Shown: positions 48,929-59,590, counted from the first letter of the stretch. The stretch: DNA of 64,000 nt from Pipra filicauda (GCF_003945595.2 NW_024104404.1:867315-931314); one strand, 5' to 3'. The notes: generated by a model not told the origin, from the letters alone. Program-made: numbers and translations.

Positions 48929-49805
48929 CCTATTTTGCATGATGTTTGTGACTCTGAGAGCTGCATCTATCGATGGAACCGTGTCAGATCTTAAAGAGGC
49001 TTCGTTAGGGTTTCTATACCCGAAAACCACAAAAATTTCATTAGAGTTTCTCATCTTTTCCACACTCTCTCTCGCTCCAGGGGGACTGTGTTCCCCTGGA
49101 TGCTTCTCACACGCAGGCACCAACTAAATTCTGTCCCGCTCCGGGGACTCCCTCTCCTCCCTTGTTTACCACTTTGCCTTTTACTTCTCGAGTGGTGTGT
49201 CTGGAATTTGGGGATGTGACACTTCTCTCTTTGTTGAATTCTCTGGGTCCAACAAGGCAAAACGTTGAGAAGTTTCCATCTCCATCCCAACCTTCTCCTC
49301 GCCCCCACCCCACCTCTGCAGCATCCCTGGGTGGGAGAGGGCCCCTCTCTGGAGACGGAGGGGGCACCTGGACCACGCTGGGCCGTGGTGGTGGACGGGC
49401 TGTTCCCTTTGGGAGGAGGTGATCCGGGGTCAGACTCCACTGGGAAAGGGGAGGAGCAGGTTCCCGGGGTGTGGAGCGGGGAGCTGGGGGCCCCAGCGGC
49501 CACGGAGGAGATTTTTGGACGCTCGCCATGCCAGCTCTTGCCAGTAAAGATGAGAAATTGCTAATAAATTTTTGTGTATTTATCTGTGCTGTGATGGGTC
49601 TAATCTTGATCAATGGAACCCTGTTGCTATGAAATATCGCTTTTATGTCTATATTCTATATATTGTTTGTGAAGTACAAATTTATTTGGAGTTTAGTTTT
49701 TTTTTTCGGTTTTCGATTTTTTCATTTCTTCGTTTTTTCGTTTCGTTTTTAATGAAGGAAGAAAATAAACGATGACAAACCCCATCTGTATTTAAATTAC
49801 CTTTT

Positions 49806-49940
49806 GCTCTTTTTTCTTTTTTCTCCCTTCTTTTTCTTTCCTTTCTTTCTCTCTTTTTTTTTGTTTTGTTTTGTTTTGTTTTTTTGTTTTTTTTTTTTTG
49901 TTTTTACTTTATTTTGCTTTTTCGGTTGTTTTTTTTTTTG
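49806..49940 (+). repeat. T-rich tract ahead of the Ig3 acceptor
   Basis: Almost pure pyrimidine with a GTTTTGTTTTGTTTTG segment, ending 25 nt before the Ig3 exon. It serves as, and greatly extends, the polypyrimidine tract. Confidence 0.85.
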
Positions 49941-49965
49941 TTACCTCTGTGCGTCTCGTCCACAG

Positions 49966-50235
49966 TTCGCCGTGTGGCCCCTCGCTTCTCCATCTTACCT
50001 GTCAGCCATGAAATCATGCCCGGGGGCAACGTCAACATCACGTGCGTGGCCGTGGGTTCGCCCATGCCCTACGTCAAGTGGATGCAGGGAGCGGAGGACC
50101 TGACGCCCGAGGATGACATGCCCGTGGGCAGGAATGTCCTGGAGCTCACGGACGTCAAGGACTCCGCCAACTACACGTGTGTGGCCATGTCCAGTCTGGG
50201 AGTCATAGAAGCCGTTGCCCAGATCACGGTGAAAT
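49966..50235 (+). CDS. PTPRS: PTPRS exon: Ig3 domain (complete)
   Basis: A 270-nt exon with acceptor GTCCACAG and donor AAAT|gtaagg; phase 1 on both sides. The translation starts [20 protein letters not shown] and holds both Ig3 cysteines ([13 protein letters not shown] and [12 protein letters not shown]). It has the core Trp in [11 protein letters not shown] and ends [11 protein letters not shown]. Two N-glycosylation sequons are visible, N-I-T and N-Y-T (the second at 50169). The 3' splice site is preceded by about 140 nt of T-rich sequence. The intron right after it is very GC- and CpG-rich, with a G-quadruplex-like run. Confidence 0.97.
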
Positions 50236-50286
50236 GTAAGGGAGCGTGAGCACGGCCAGAGCGAGCGCGGGGGCCCGGCTGCACGC

Positions 50287-50317
50287 GGGGGAGCGGGCAC
50301 GGGGCGGGGGGCGCGGG
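50287..50317 (+). promoter_or_regulatory. Potential G-quadruplex just after the Ig3 exon donor
   Basis: Five runs of three or more G (lengths 5, 3, 4, 6, 3) with loops of one to three bases begin about 50 nt downstream of the Ig3 donor. G runs in this position are known splicing enhancer sites for hnRNP H/F. The motif itself is visible; folding and function are inferred. Confidence 0.5.
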
Positions 50318-50490
50318 CAGGGCACGTGGCAGAGGGTCTGAGCATGTGGGCACAGCACACCCGGGCACTGTGCCTGTGCATGGGAGCGTTTGTGGGATGT
50401 GGCACGAGTGGGAATGTTGGGTCCTGTGTTGTCGTGTGCCTGCACGGGGAGAGCCTGGGGCTGCCCGAGCTGCACGAGAGGAGTGTGGGG

Positions 50491-50865
50491 GCACAGTCCT
50501 GCATGGCCAGCTGCTCGTGCACGAGTGGGTGTGTGCATGGAGAGGGACACGGTCCTGCATGGCCAGGTGTGTGTGTGCATGGAGAGGGACACGGTCCTGC
50601 ATGGCCAGGTGTGTGTGTGCATGGAGAGGGACACGGTCCTGCATGGCCAGGTGCTCGTGCACGAGTGGGAGATGGAGAGGGACACAGTCCTGCATGGCCA
50701 GGTGCTCGTGCACGAGTGGGTGTGTGTGTGCACGGAGAAGGGCACAGTTCTGCATGTACAAAGGTGCTTGTGCACGAGTGGGGGTGTGTGTGTGCACGGA
50801 GAAGGACACGGTTCTGCATGTCCAAGGTGTGGGAGATGGAGAGGGACACCGTGGCTGCATCGTGG
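50491..50865 (+). repeat. GC-rich minisatellite with repeated CTCGTGCACGAG palindrome
   Basis: The anchor TGCATG(G/T) recurs with its GCAT at 50501, 50557, 50599, 50641, 50692, 50752, 50817 and, as TGCATC, 50857. Spacing is 40-65 bp. Units are built from two modules: GTGTGTG plus CATGGAGAGGGACAC, and the self-complementary 12-mer CTCGTGCACGAG (perfect at 50514, 50654 and 50705; one mismatch at 50767). The middle units are exactly 42 bp apart and nearly identical, so the array is young and probably length-variable. Confidence 0.88.
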
Positions 50866-51992
50866 GCGTGTGGGTGCCTGGCTGCACGTGTGCAAATCCA
50901 CGTTTTGCTACCAGCCTGTGTGTACATGTGGAGGTCCGTGGCCATGGGCAGGGACACAGACTTGTGCACCCCCAGTGCCGTGTGCTGCGATCTGTGCATG
51001 TGTCCTCAGGGATCCCACGCACAAGGAAACCCACAGTGAAGGGGAAGCTGGTGGCTTGAGACCTTCCCTCGCTTTAGGACACCTGAGGTGTTTGTTGTGA
51101 AGAGAAGTGTGGCTCCAATCCCTGCATGCTTGTGTCTGTCCTGGCATATGAGGCTGGCTGGGCACTTTGCAAGGAGCCTTGGATGGCTTGGAGCCTGCAT
51201 GCCATCCTGTTCCAAGGTTAGAGATTCAGCCAAGGCCCTGAGGATCTCTGGCATGTGAACCCTTGCAGTAGAGCTTAGTTCCAGCATCTTAGTGGCCGTT
51301 GTTGCCTCAACAAGACGGGGAATAACCCCAGCTTCCAGCTAGTGATTCCCAAGAGGAGCACGGGTGCCATCTTCAATCTATTCTATCCTCAGCAGGGGAG
51401 TATTAAACCCAAGCAGGAAGCCCCTGAGGTTGGGTGAGTGTAGAGCTCTGTGTGAGCTGGTGTCTGCTCCGAGTGCTGGTGTTGCCCACGAGGGATCTGG
51501 GAGAGACGGGGTGGGAAAGGATGCGGCGGGTGGGGGATGAGAGGAGAAACACACTGGAAAAGGGGAGGGATAAAGAAAAACAATTGTGTTGTATCAGTGA
51601 TCTGCCTGAGGAAGGTCTGACAGGAGAGATGAGCAGGGACTAGTGATTCTTGTCATGACACTCATCCTGAGCTTCTGCACAGGGAGTGGGCTCTTGTGCC
51701 AGCAGAAGGATGCCTGGGGCTGGACTCAGGTCCTCTTTATTTTCCTGAGTGTTTCCTTCCTTCCCTGTCTTATCCTCTCAATTTAAAAAGCTATTGTGAA
51801 GGGTAGATGGCTTCTGCTTCCAACTCTCCCATCTCCTCAGATAGGGAATCTTGCCCTGCTGGTGCCTTCTGCCTTTTGTCATTTTATTTGAATCCTGTTC
51901 TTTCTTACGTTGCTGCATGTGAGCATCCACAGCTCTCCAAGGCAGAAGATGAAAGGAGAAATCAAAGTTTTATTGGTCTAGAGAAGACTGGC

Positions 51993-52121
51993 TTCAAAGC
52001 CAAGTTGGACAGGGCTTGGAGCAACCTGGTCTAATGGAAGGTGTCCCTGCCCATGGCAGGGGGGTGGAACTGGATGGTCTTTAAGGTCCATTCCAACCCA
52101 AGCCAGTCTGGGATTCTGTGG
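51993..52121 (+). mobile_element. CR1 LINE 3' fragment
   Basis: Plus orientation: AAGTTGGACAGGGCTTGGAG, GGTGTCCCTGCCCATGGCAG and CCATTCCAACCCAAGCCAGT. Confidence 0.87.
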
Positions 52122-52740
52122 TAAGATGAGGTTGGAAAGGGTCTAAAGAGTGTAGTGAGGACAACACATAAAGCTTGAGGACAGGTAAAGCTAGAGAAGA
52201 CTTAACACTTGCTGTTAAAGCTGTTGAGCATCGTGCAGTCCCCAACAAGCTCCAAGGGGAGTCATCTGGCTGAGGGAGAGGGAGATGAGTATTAACACAC
52301 CTTTGTGGCTTCAGAGGAAGCACTCCCAGAATTTATGGGGCTTTGTTCTGAGGAGCTCAGCCCACGCTGTGCCGCTGCCTCCTGCTGAAGAGGGGGAGGT
52401 TCAGCAGTGGCAGAGCCGTTCGGAACATCTGAGTGTGTGCTGGGAAGGAGCTCCTGCGAAGCTGCTTCCCTTCCCTGCCATGTGAGCCGGCGGATGTGCA
52501 GCTGAAGTCTGAGCTAATGATTCCAGATGTTTAGCTGAACGCCTTCCCTTTGATGGAGCAGTTTAAGGAGGATAATAGAGTGTATAACTAGGTTCATAAT
52601 ATTCCAGCAGCACTCTCCTGAGCTGCCGTGATTGGTGCTGTGCCTCCGGCTCCCGCAGCCCTAACCAGCCCAATTAGGCACCATTTCAGCATTTGTGTTT
52701 GTTTGGTTTTTTTTAAATGCCTGTTCTTCCTGATTCTCAG

Positions 52741-53322
52741 CACTTCCCAAGGCTCCCGGCACTCCAATGGTGACAGAGACAACAGCAACAAGTATCACCA
52801 TCACCTGGGACTCTGGAAACCCAGACCCCGTGTCCTACTATGTCATTGAATACAAGTCTAAAAGCCAGGACGGGCCGTACCAGATCAAGGAGGACATCAC
52901 CACCACGCGCTACAGCATCGGGGGGCTCAGCCCCAACTCCGAGTACGAGATCTGGGTCTCTGCAGTCAACAGCATCGGGCAGGGGCCTCCCAGCGAGTCG
53001 GTGGTCACTCGTACTGGGGAACAAGCTCCTGCCAGTGCCCCCCGGAACGTGCAGGGCCGGATGCTGAGCAGCACCACCATGATCATCCAGTGGGAGGAGC
53101 CGGTGGAGCCCAACGGGCAGATCCGTGGCTACCGCGTGTACTACACCATGGAGCCCGACCAGCCCGTCAGCAACTGGCAGAAGCACAACGTGGACGACAG
53201 CCTGCTGACCACGGTGGGCAGCCTGCTCGAGGATGAGACCTACACCGTGCGGGTCCTGGCCTTCACCTCCGTGGGAGACGGGCCCCTCTCCGACCCCATC
53301 CAGGTTAAGACGCAGCAGGGAG
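52741..53322 (+). CDS. PTPRS: PTPRS exon: FN1 and FN2 domains (single 582-nt exon)
   Basis: A 582-nt exon with acceptor TGATTCTCAG and donor GGAG|gtgagc; phase 1 on both sides. It encodes 194 residues, two fibronectin type III domains without an intervening intron. FN1 starts [20 protein letters not shown] and includes [18 protein letters not shown] and [20 protein letters not shown]. The linker [16 protein letters not shown] leads into FN2, with [20 protein letters not shown], a WQKHN loop and [14 protein letters not shown], ending in KTQQG. The length of each domain (about 95 residues) is normal. A CR1 tail begins only 58 nt after the donor. Confidence 0.98.
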
Positions 53323-54202
53323 GTGAGCGCCTGTGTCACTGCCTGGGTTGCAGGAAGGAGAGGTGTTGGTTGGGTTTGGAGGTTTAGATTAGATGTTGGG
53401 AAGAAATTCTTTGGCTGTGAGGGTGGGGAGGCCCTGGCACAGGTTGCCCAGGAGAGCTGTGGCTGCCCCATCCCTGGAAGTGTCCAAGGCCAGGTTGGAC
53501 AGGGCTTGGAGCAACCTGGGCTGGTGGAAGGTGTCTCTGCCCATGGCAGGGGGTAGCACTGGAAGATCTTTGAGGTCCCTTCCAATCAAAGCCTTTTTAT
53601 AACTCTAAATGTCTTTGATAGACCTTAAACCACTCACTGCCCAGGCAGTGGTAACACTTTGACTCTCCCTGAAGTACCCAGAACCTACTTTGTCAGAGAT
53701 GAGTGGGAAACGAGCCTTTTTTTACTCTTTTCTGCAAGAGGAGCAAGACAAAGCCCTAATTGTCACAGCAGATGTGCTGAGCTGCAAACACGAGGTGTTT
53801 TATCAAAGGCTGTCACCCAACATTCTTTTCAGTGCTTGTGGCATGGGGTGCTGGTGAGGAAACCCTGCATCCTCATGGGCTTCCTACTTCCAGAATCGTG
53901 TAATACTGGGAATTAATGCGAAGGGCTGTGTTCCACACTACTGAGAAAGAGGAATATGATCCAGTGGGACACTTCATCTCCAGCAGCTCTGCACATGCTG
54001 GAGTCCTGCAGTGGGATTTAACTCCATTGCTTTAGAGGCAGGACCTGCCCACACTGCAGTGTGGCATTTTGCTGCTGACGTGCTCTTCCCACACAGGCTT
54101 TGAAGAAGAGAGGGCAGGAGCCTTCTAATTAGCCAAGCTAATGTGTTTCCTCCTGTTTCTTATCTTGCCTCCTCGGCCCCATCCGCTCCTTCTCCGTGCC
54201 AG
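53323..54202 (+). other. PTPRS: Intron between FN2 and FN3
   Basis: About 0.9 kb. The first quarter is a CR1 tail (53381-53600, plus). The remainder is plain intron with no further feature seen. Confidence 0.85.
53381..53600 (+). mobile_element. CR1 LINE 3' fragment next to the FN1-FN2 exon
   Basis: Plus orientation: TTTAGATTAGATGTTGGGAA, GAGGCCCTGGCACAGGTTGC, CCAGGTTGGACAGGGCTTGG, ending after CCCTTCCAATCAAAGCC. It begins 58 nt past the exon donor. Confidence 0.9.
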
Positions 54203-54336
54203 TTCCTGGGCAGCCGATGAACTTCCGAGCAGATGCCAAGACCGAGACAAGCATCGTGCTGACGTGGAGCCCTCCACGCCAGGAGATCATAGTGAAGTAC
54301 GAGCTCCTCTATAAGGAAGGAGACCACAGCAAGGAG
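54203..54336 (+). CDS. PTPRS: PTPRS exon: FN3 domain, first part
   Basis: A 134-nt exon with acceptor CCGTGCCAG and donor GAG|gtgagt. It starts with two bases of a split Val codon and ends in phase 0. The translation begins VPGQPMNFRADAKTETSIVL, contains the FN core Trp in LTWSPPRQEIIVKYELLYKE and ends GDHSKE. It joins the next exon after an intron of only 157 nt. Confidence 0.97.
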
Positions 54337-54493
54337 GTGAGTCCAGAGAGGGGCAAGGCTGCGGCTGGGGAGCATCCCAGCCCCTCCATTCCCAGCGAGA
54401 GGGGAGCAGGGCAGGAGTCTCTGGGCAGGGTTCACCTCTGCTCCTTTTCGTTTGGTTTTACTTCTTTTTCTCTTCCCGCCTCGCCCACCTCAG

Positions 54494-54638
54494 GTGCTGA
54501 AGAACTTCGAGCCGACGACCTCCTTCACCGTGGAAGGCCTGAAGCCCAACACTGAGTATGTCTTCCGGCTGGCCGCCCGCTCGGCTCTGGGCCTGGGGGC
54601 CTTCACCCCGGAGGTCCGAGAGCGCACCTTGCAGTCTA
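54494..54638 (+). CDS. PTPRS: PTPRS exon: FN3 domain, second part
   Basis: A 145-nt exon with acceptor CCCACCTCAG and donor TCTA|gtaggt; phase 0 in, phase 1 out. The translation [20 protein letters not shown] continues with [20 protein letters not shown] and ends VRERTLQS, the G strand of FN3. The terminal A joins AA of the FN4 exon to make Lys (KPSAPPQDV). In the family the FN4-FN7 block is skipped in the short neuronal isoform, so this donor is the likely branching point for isoform choice. Confidence 0.97.
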
Positions 54639-57050
54639 GTAGGTGTCTCTCCTTTTCCCACCCTTCTCTGAGGGGACGACAGTCAGGGAGCCAGAGATGG
54701 TGGGCACAGGGGTACGGAGCTGGGGGGGGGATGTTGGCAGTGCTGCGGTTTCGCTGCGGGGATGGGTGAGGGGGGCACACCCTTTGGGACCTGCTCCCTT
54801 CTGTCTCACTTTGCTGGTCCAGGTAGCTGAGATGTGAGCGAGGAGCATTTTGGGGGGTGGTGGGGGGCCGGGTAGCACCGTCCACGTGGGGTGGGAGCAG
54901 CGAAGGGCTCGTGGTGCTGAGCATGCTCAGGGAGGACAGGACCCACCAGCCTGTCCCCACGCAGCCCGAGCAGCAGCCGTCGGGAAGGGGGGCACAGGCA
55001 ATGGAGCAGGGAGATGGTGGGGAGTCGGAGGGAGAGGAGAAAGGGAGGTGATATTCCCAAGTCCAACGTTTTCACCGCCCTTTGGGGAAGCAGTCCTCGT
55101 GCTCTTTTCCGTGAGCAACTCCACAGCTGTGGGGAGGAAGATCTGCTGGCCCAGTGAGTGCTGGGAATGGTCCCGTTTGGGCTCCGGCAGAGTGGGAGAA
55201 AGGAGTCATGTGGAGGCAGGGAGGGGGGATATTGATGATACCAGGATGCAACAAAACGTGCTGGTTTTAGTTTAATGGATTGTCTCCCTTTGCTGTTGCC
55301 CCGGGGACAATAACCCTGGATGGCAATATTTCAACCTGGGCTTTTCACAGATCTTTGCTTTTAAATGAGGTGTTTTTTCACTGCATGAGTGGCTGTGGCA
55401 GCTGTTCTTTGTGTTTTCTGTCTCCTCTCATCTCTACTAAATCACTCCGCTGCAGTTTGGAGTAGCCGGGAGCAGAACTAACTCAGAAATGGCTCTGGTC
55501 ACCAGTGTGAGGAGGGAGAGCACCCACTCCCATCCCTCAGAGTCCCTAACAAGGGGGAGCAGCAGGCTCTGGGCTGGGCTTTTTAATTGTCACATCCTGC
55601 TGTCTCTCTCTTTCCCCTTCTCCTTCTCTTTCTGTCCTCTGAGGAGTGGGAAGAAAGGGGAGTCTGTTTCTGCACAGACAGAATTCCTCACTGGGGCTTT
55701 CTCAGGCCTCCACTCCATTCAAAGATTTTTGTTTTCTTCTTTCCTTCAAATGTTTTTCCCCTTTTTTCCTTCTCTTTTTTTTTCTCCATACTCTCTCTGC
55801 GTTTCATAGGAAAATCCTTTCCTGACTCTGCTGCACATCTGCTGGTTCTGATCCCAGTGTGGTACTGTCAGAGGGAGCATCACTGTGGGAAGGGGGAAAT
55901 GAACTGAAAAGACCTGAAAAATAAGTGTTAAACTTACACTCTGCTTCTGTTTTCCAAGGGGTTTCTCTCCTTGAGGTCTGTGGGGATGGGAGGAAAAGAG
56001 GGTCTGGGATTTGTTCTTTCTGGTTCAATAAAACAGGCTGGAAGAAGGGTGTGGGAGCTGATGGCAGTAGGGCTTAGTGATGCTGAAAATTTGTCCCTAA
56101 AGGGTGAGGAGAAGGGGATCTGGGAAGGGGGAAGGCTTTGGGGCTTTTTCTAACTTGGCACCTGCCCAGAACAGGGCCGGGTTTCTCTCTCTGTAGCTCA
56201 GCTTTCATAGGGAGAGTTCCATAAATTTTAACGCTCTTAAGAACATCAGCTGGGAGCTGTCAGTGTCCTGTAACACGGTGAAACATTTTTTCCTGGCTGG
56301 CTGTTGGAGGAACGAGTCAATTCTCCCTGGTCCAGGCGGCATCCTTCGGCTCACAGACCTTCTGGCTCGGGACAGGCTTTTGTGTCTTCCCTCCGCAGCT
56401 CCTTTTCCGTTCAGCTCCTCCTTGGCCCTCTCCATGCCTCTTCTTTCTTTTCTCTTCTGCTCTCTGCTTGCCTGCCTGCATGCTCTGCAGCCTGATGAAC
56501 CTGCTCTCTCTGTCTGTCCCTTGCTGGGTGATGTCACACCACGATGGCATCTTGTCCCTGGAATGCCAGGTCCCCCTCCCAGCCCCCTCGCTGCTCCCCC
56601 CTCCCCGCATGTTGCAGCCCCCTGCACTGCACCCCCCTCCCTGCACCTCCCTGTCAGGGTGGCTCCTCCTGAGCATCATAACCAAAGTAAAATCCATTAA
56701 ACTAAAGGTAAAGTATCTTTTTCTTCTTGAAGTAGCTGGGTTTTAACTCTTCAAGTACCAGAGACGTAGAGTGTAAAACAAATTAACAGAACTCTCATGG
56801 CTGGAAGAAGCTGGTTTGCCCTTTCTGATTAGCCATGACCTTCCCAGGGCTCCCTGGCAACTCTTCCTACTTGGAAATTTCGGGGTGAAAAGCGTGGGCA
56901 GCAGACAGGGGTGGCAGGGTGGGTGCTGTGAGGCTGCATGTGCAGGAGTAGAGGAACAATGGGGCTTTCTCACCCTCTGTTCCTGCCTAAGAAAGGATGT
57001 TCCCTCCCCCCCATTAGCTCTGCTCTCCTTCCCGTCCCCCTTCCTCACAG

Positions 57051-57188
57051 TACATGAAGTGAATGAAACTTATCCAAAGTCTATGGTACCTAAAGGGTTA
57101 AAAAACATGATATATTGTACAAGGTCAGTAAGGGTCATTCTTGTGGCTTGGACAGTCAACTTTAAAGCATGTAAAAGATGCAGCTCAG
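57051..57188 (+). other. Candidate unannotated cassette exon, 138 nt, phase 1-1
   Basis: Bounded by a very strong acceptor (about 30 pyrimidine-rich bases then CCTCACAG) and a consensus donor (CTCAG|gtgagt). The length is 46 codons. Spliced between the FN3 and FN4 exons, it reads through without a stop: Ile, then HEVNETYPKSMVPKGLKN, a hydrophobic stretch SVRVILVAWTV and a Cys/Lys end (FKACKRCSS), rejoining FN4 through a Glu codon. The AT-rich body stands out from its GC-rich surroundings. It has no FN or Ig signature and I do not recognise the peptide from the family. It could equally be a conserved regulatory element with chance splice sites. Confidence 0.35.
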
Positions 57189-57642
57189 GTGAGTAACTGG
57201 CTGGTCTCAAGCAGATTCACAAATACAGTCCACCCTGTTGCTGCAGGCTCACCCACAGGTGTGTGGCTCTGCACACACTCACAGATGTCCTGGAGCCCAT
57301 GGGAGGGTGGGGAGGGATCCCAAAATGCTGTCTGCTGGTTAAAACAGGCCAGCAGACAAAGGTGGTGCTCTCCTGGCTGGGGGCTCCTGCCCGTGCCACG
57401 GCTCCCTGTCCAGCGAAGGGGCTGGTTACAGATGTGAACTCGCAGCCCCCAGTTTGGGCTGTGGCTCTTGGCCTCCTGCAGCAGCTCCCCGGGTCCCCGT
57501 GCTGTCCCCACGTCTCCAGGGTCACACAGGTTGGGCTGGATTGTGAAGGAATCACAGTGCCATGAGCTCCCCGGGCGCGTCTCCAGCGTCAGCCAGCACT
57601 GGGCGGCTCTTTCCCTCCAGTGCTGCGGCCGATGAGAGTGAC

Positions 57643-57669
57643 GGGGAGGGGGCCCGGGGGGGACCTGGG
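57643..57669 (+). other. Potential G-quadruplex in the FN3-FN4 intron
   Basis: G runs of 4, 5, 7 and 3 are separated by loops of 1, 3 and 4 bases, which fits the standard quadruplex pattern. It lies 455 nt downstream of the candidate cassette exon. Only the motif is observed. Confidence 0.5.
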
Positions 57670-59221
57670 CCTTCTCCCATATCACACCCCCCAACCCCTC
57701 CTTTTTGACCAGAGAAAGTGCAAACCATCCCAAAAGGAGGCCTCACCTCAGGGCCTCTCGGTAGGTCCCTGTGCTGGAGTAGAGGGTGAGTGAGCGAGCG
57801 AGACACGCGCAGCAGCTGCGGTGCAGTGACCCCAGGGCCGGCTGGAGCTGAGCTCTGCTCGCTGGGGCTTTCAGAATGAGGTTCAGGATGGAAGGGTAGG
57901 TCAGGTCAGACCCTCTCTGCAGTGGGTTTCTCGGCTGTGGTGGCTTTGGCTGGTGTGAGTAAGAGAGGTGGATTTGAATATGACCAGCCTCTGCCGGGGA
58001 GAAAAAAAAAGAAGGGAATGGCATCCTGGCAGCAATGGGAGAGGGCTCAGCCTTTCCCTCCATATCTTGAAACGGACTTGAGTTGGTTCTGGGGTGTGGG
58101 AGGAGCAGTGACCTCTGTCCTGGGTAAGGTGCTGCATCAATCCCGGCAGATGGAGAGAGCCACAGGGAAGGAGATCCATCAGTGGGAATGTGCCACCCTG
58201 CTCCCTGCTCTCTGTGCTGATAGCTTAGCAAAAGAGAGCAGATTGGGGTCCAAAATTGCCATTTCTGCAATAGCTGAGGTTCTGCTGGCAGGGGGAGGAC
58301 TCGGGATGACTAGTCATGGGCAGAGTGGCATTTTAAAAGCCAGTCATGTGCAGAAACCCACCAGGAGCTTGGTCTGGCCTCGTAGCTCAGTTCCTCTTGC
58401 TCTCTTGTAAGAAAGTCTTATAAGTTAGCAGTTGAAGCGTGGAAGGTAGGTAAACAGACTGGGAATGTTCTGGAAGGAGTCACTTTTATATCAGTATTAT
58501 TTTATTATTATGATTTTCTTTCTGATTTTTTTTTTGTTTGATTCAAATTACTAGCCTGATTTATGTTTTATTTTCCAGTTTGTTCCTTTTGGTTTTGTTC
58601 ATTTGACATATTCTGTGTTATTTTGTGTGGCCAGCCATGGCTGGGGCACTCAGCCTCCTCACTGGGAGTTGCTGAGGAGAAGGGGGTCATTCTGCCAGGT
58701 TAAAGGCAGCAATAAAACATAGAAATAGGAGGAAAACACCCCAAATATCCTACTGGGCAGGGTGCTCAGACTACAGAGGAAGGAGTATCTTTGCCCTTTC
58801 TGCAAACCCACTTCCCTCTGTCTCGTGGAGGAATGTGGAAAATGTGTGGCTCTCACTCCAGTGCAAACTGGCCAAAGGATTCAGCAGAGTCCTCAAGGCA
58901 AATTGGGCCTAAAGATCTGCTTGTGACTCAGGATGGAGGTACAAGGTTTGAAAACAACCGTTCCTCAGTTAAAGAGCTTTTTGTTAATTAAAAAGCATCA
59001 GAGGAATGAGGAGTTGTGACCAGCTTTTATCCACTACTTCTTCCAGGTGATACTTGGGGGGCTTGTAAGCTCGCCCCAGTTTCTGGCAGTGTCTGCAGAG
59101 AGTTAAAAGCTCTTTATTGCAGTTGGGTGAGATTGGATTTATAGATTTGCCTCGAAAATGGATCACACTGTGCTTCCCCGGGCTGATTGATTGTCATTAG
59201 GGATGGACAGAAGTGTGATCT

Positions 59222-59362
59222 AATCCCTGGAGGTGTCCAAGGTCAGGCTGGACAGGGCTTGGAGCAACCTGGTCTAGTGGAAGATGTCCCTGCCCATGGC
59301 AGGGGGTGGAACTGGATGAACTTTGGGGCCCTTCCGACTCAAACCATCCTGAGATTCCATGA
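59222..59362 (+). mobile_element. CR1 LINE 3' fragment
   Basis: Plus orientation: TCCCTGGAGGTGTCCAAGG, GAGCAACCTGGTCTAGTGGA, GGAACTGGATGAACTTTGGG and a GAGATTCCATGA end. Confidence 0.87.
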
Positions 59363-59590
59363 ATTCCCCCAAGTGCCCAGGCTCAGGTTGGAGTTCAGAA
59401 GTGACAGATCCTTTGTCCAGACTCTGCCAAGGTCTCAGACCTGTGGCATCTCCATTAACAAACCCACATTTCCTGCAGCTCTCCTGTACCTCAGGCACAG
59501 CCCTGCACGAAGAGCTGGAGCTTCCACCTCTCCCACCTCCTCACCACCCTTAGCCAGGTGTCTGCTGCCACCCTGAGAAGGTGGCTGGGC

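Larger units (their letters stand above)
39732..49965 (+). other. PTPRS: Intron between mini-exon B and Ig3
   Basis: About 10.2 kb, the largest fully contained intron. It holds the putative mini-exon B control region (39786-40063), A-rich tracts (39786-39872, 41632-41724), CT-rich runs (41365-41420, 48727-48775, 48881-48928), two CR1 tails (42140-42231, 42716-42866, both plus) and a 14-bp-stem hairpin (48657-48692). The last 140 nt are T-rich, ahead of the Ig3 acceptor. AT-rich segments such as 43600-43990 may be conserved non-coding sequence, but nothing there can be assigned. Confidence 0.75.
50236..52740 (+). other. PTPRS: Intron between Ig3 and FN1
   Basis: About 2.5 kb. It begins with a CpG-rich, G-run-rich stretch (50240-50330), then a palindrome-bearing minisatellite (about 50491-50865). 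One CR1 tail follows (51993-52121, plus). The last 250 nt before the FN1 exon are AT-richer and look like ordinary or conserved intron. Long open frames on both strands over 50000-51040 are a by-product of the repeat. Confidence 0.8.

Noticed and set aside
49995..50999. 334-codon open frame on the minus strand (and 230-codon frames on the plus strand at 50326-51100)
   Set aside because: It runs antisense through the real Ig3 exon and the GC-rich minisatellite. Repeat units without stops keep several frames open at once, and the peptide is a repetitive Cys/His/Pro string without domain features.
57051..57123. Shorter version of the candidate cassette exon using the internal AAG|gtcagt donor
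   Set aside because: Would be 73 nt and shift the frame; the 138-nt version has the better donor and keeps phase.
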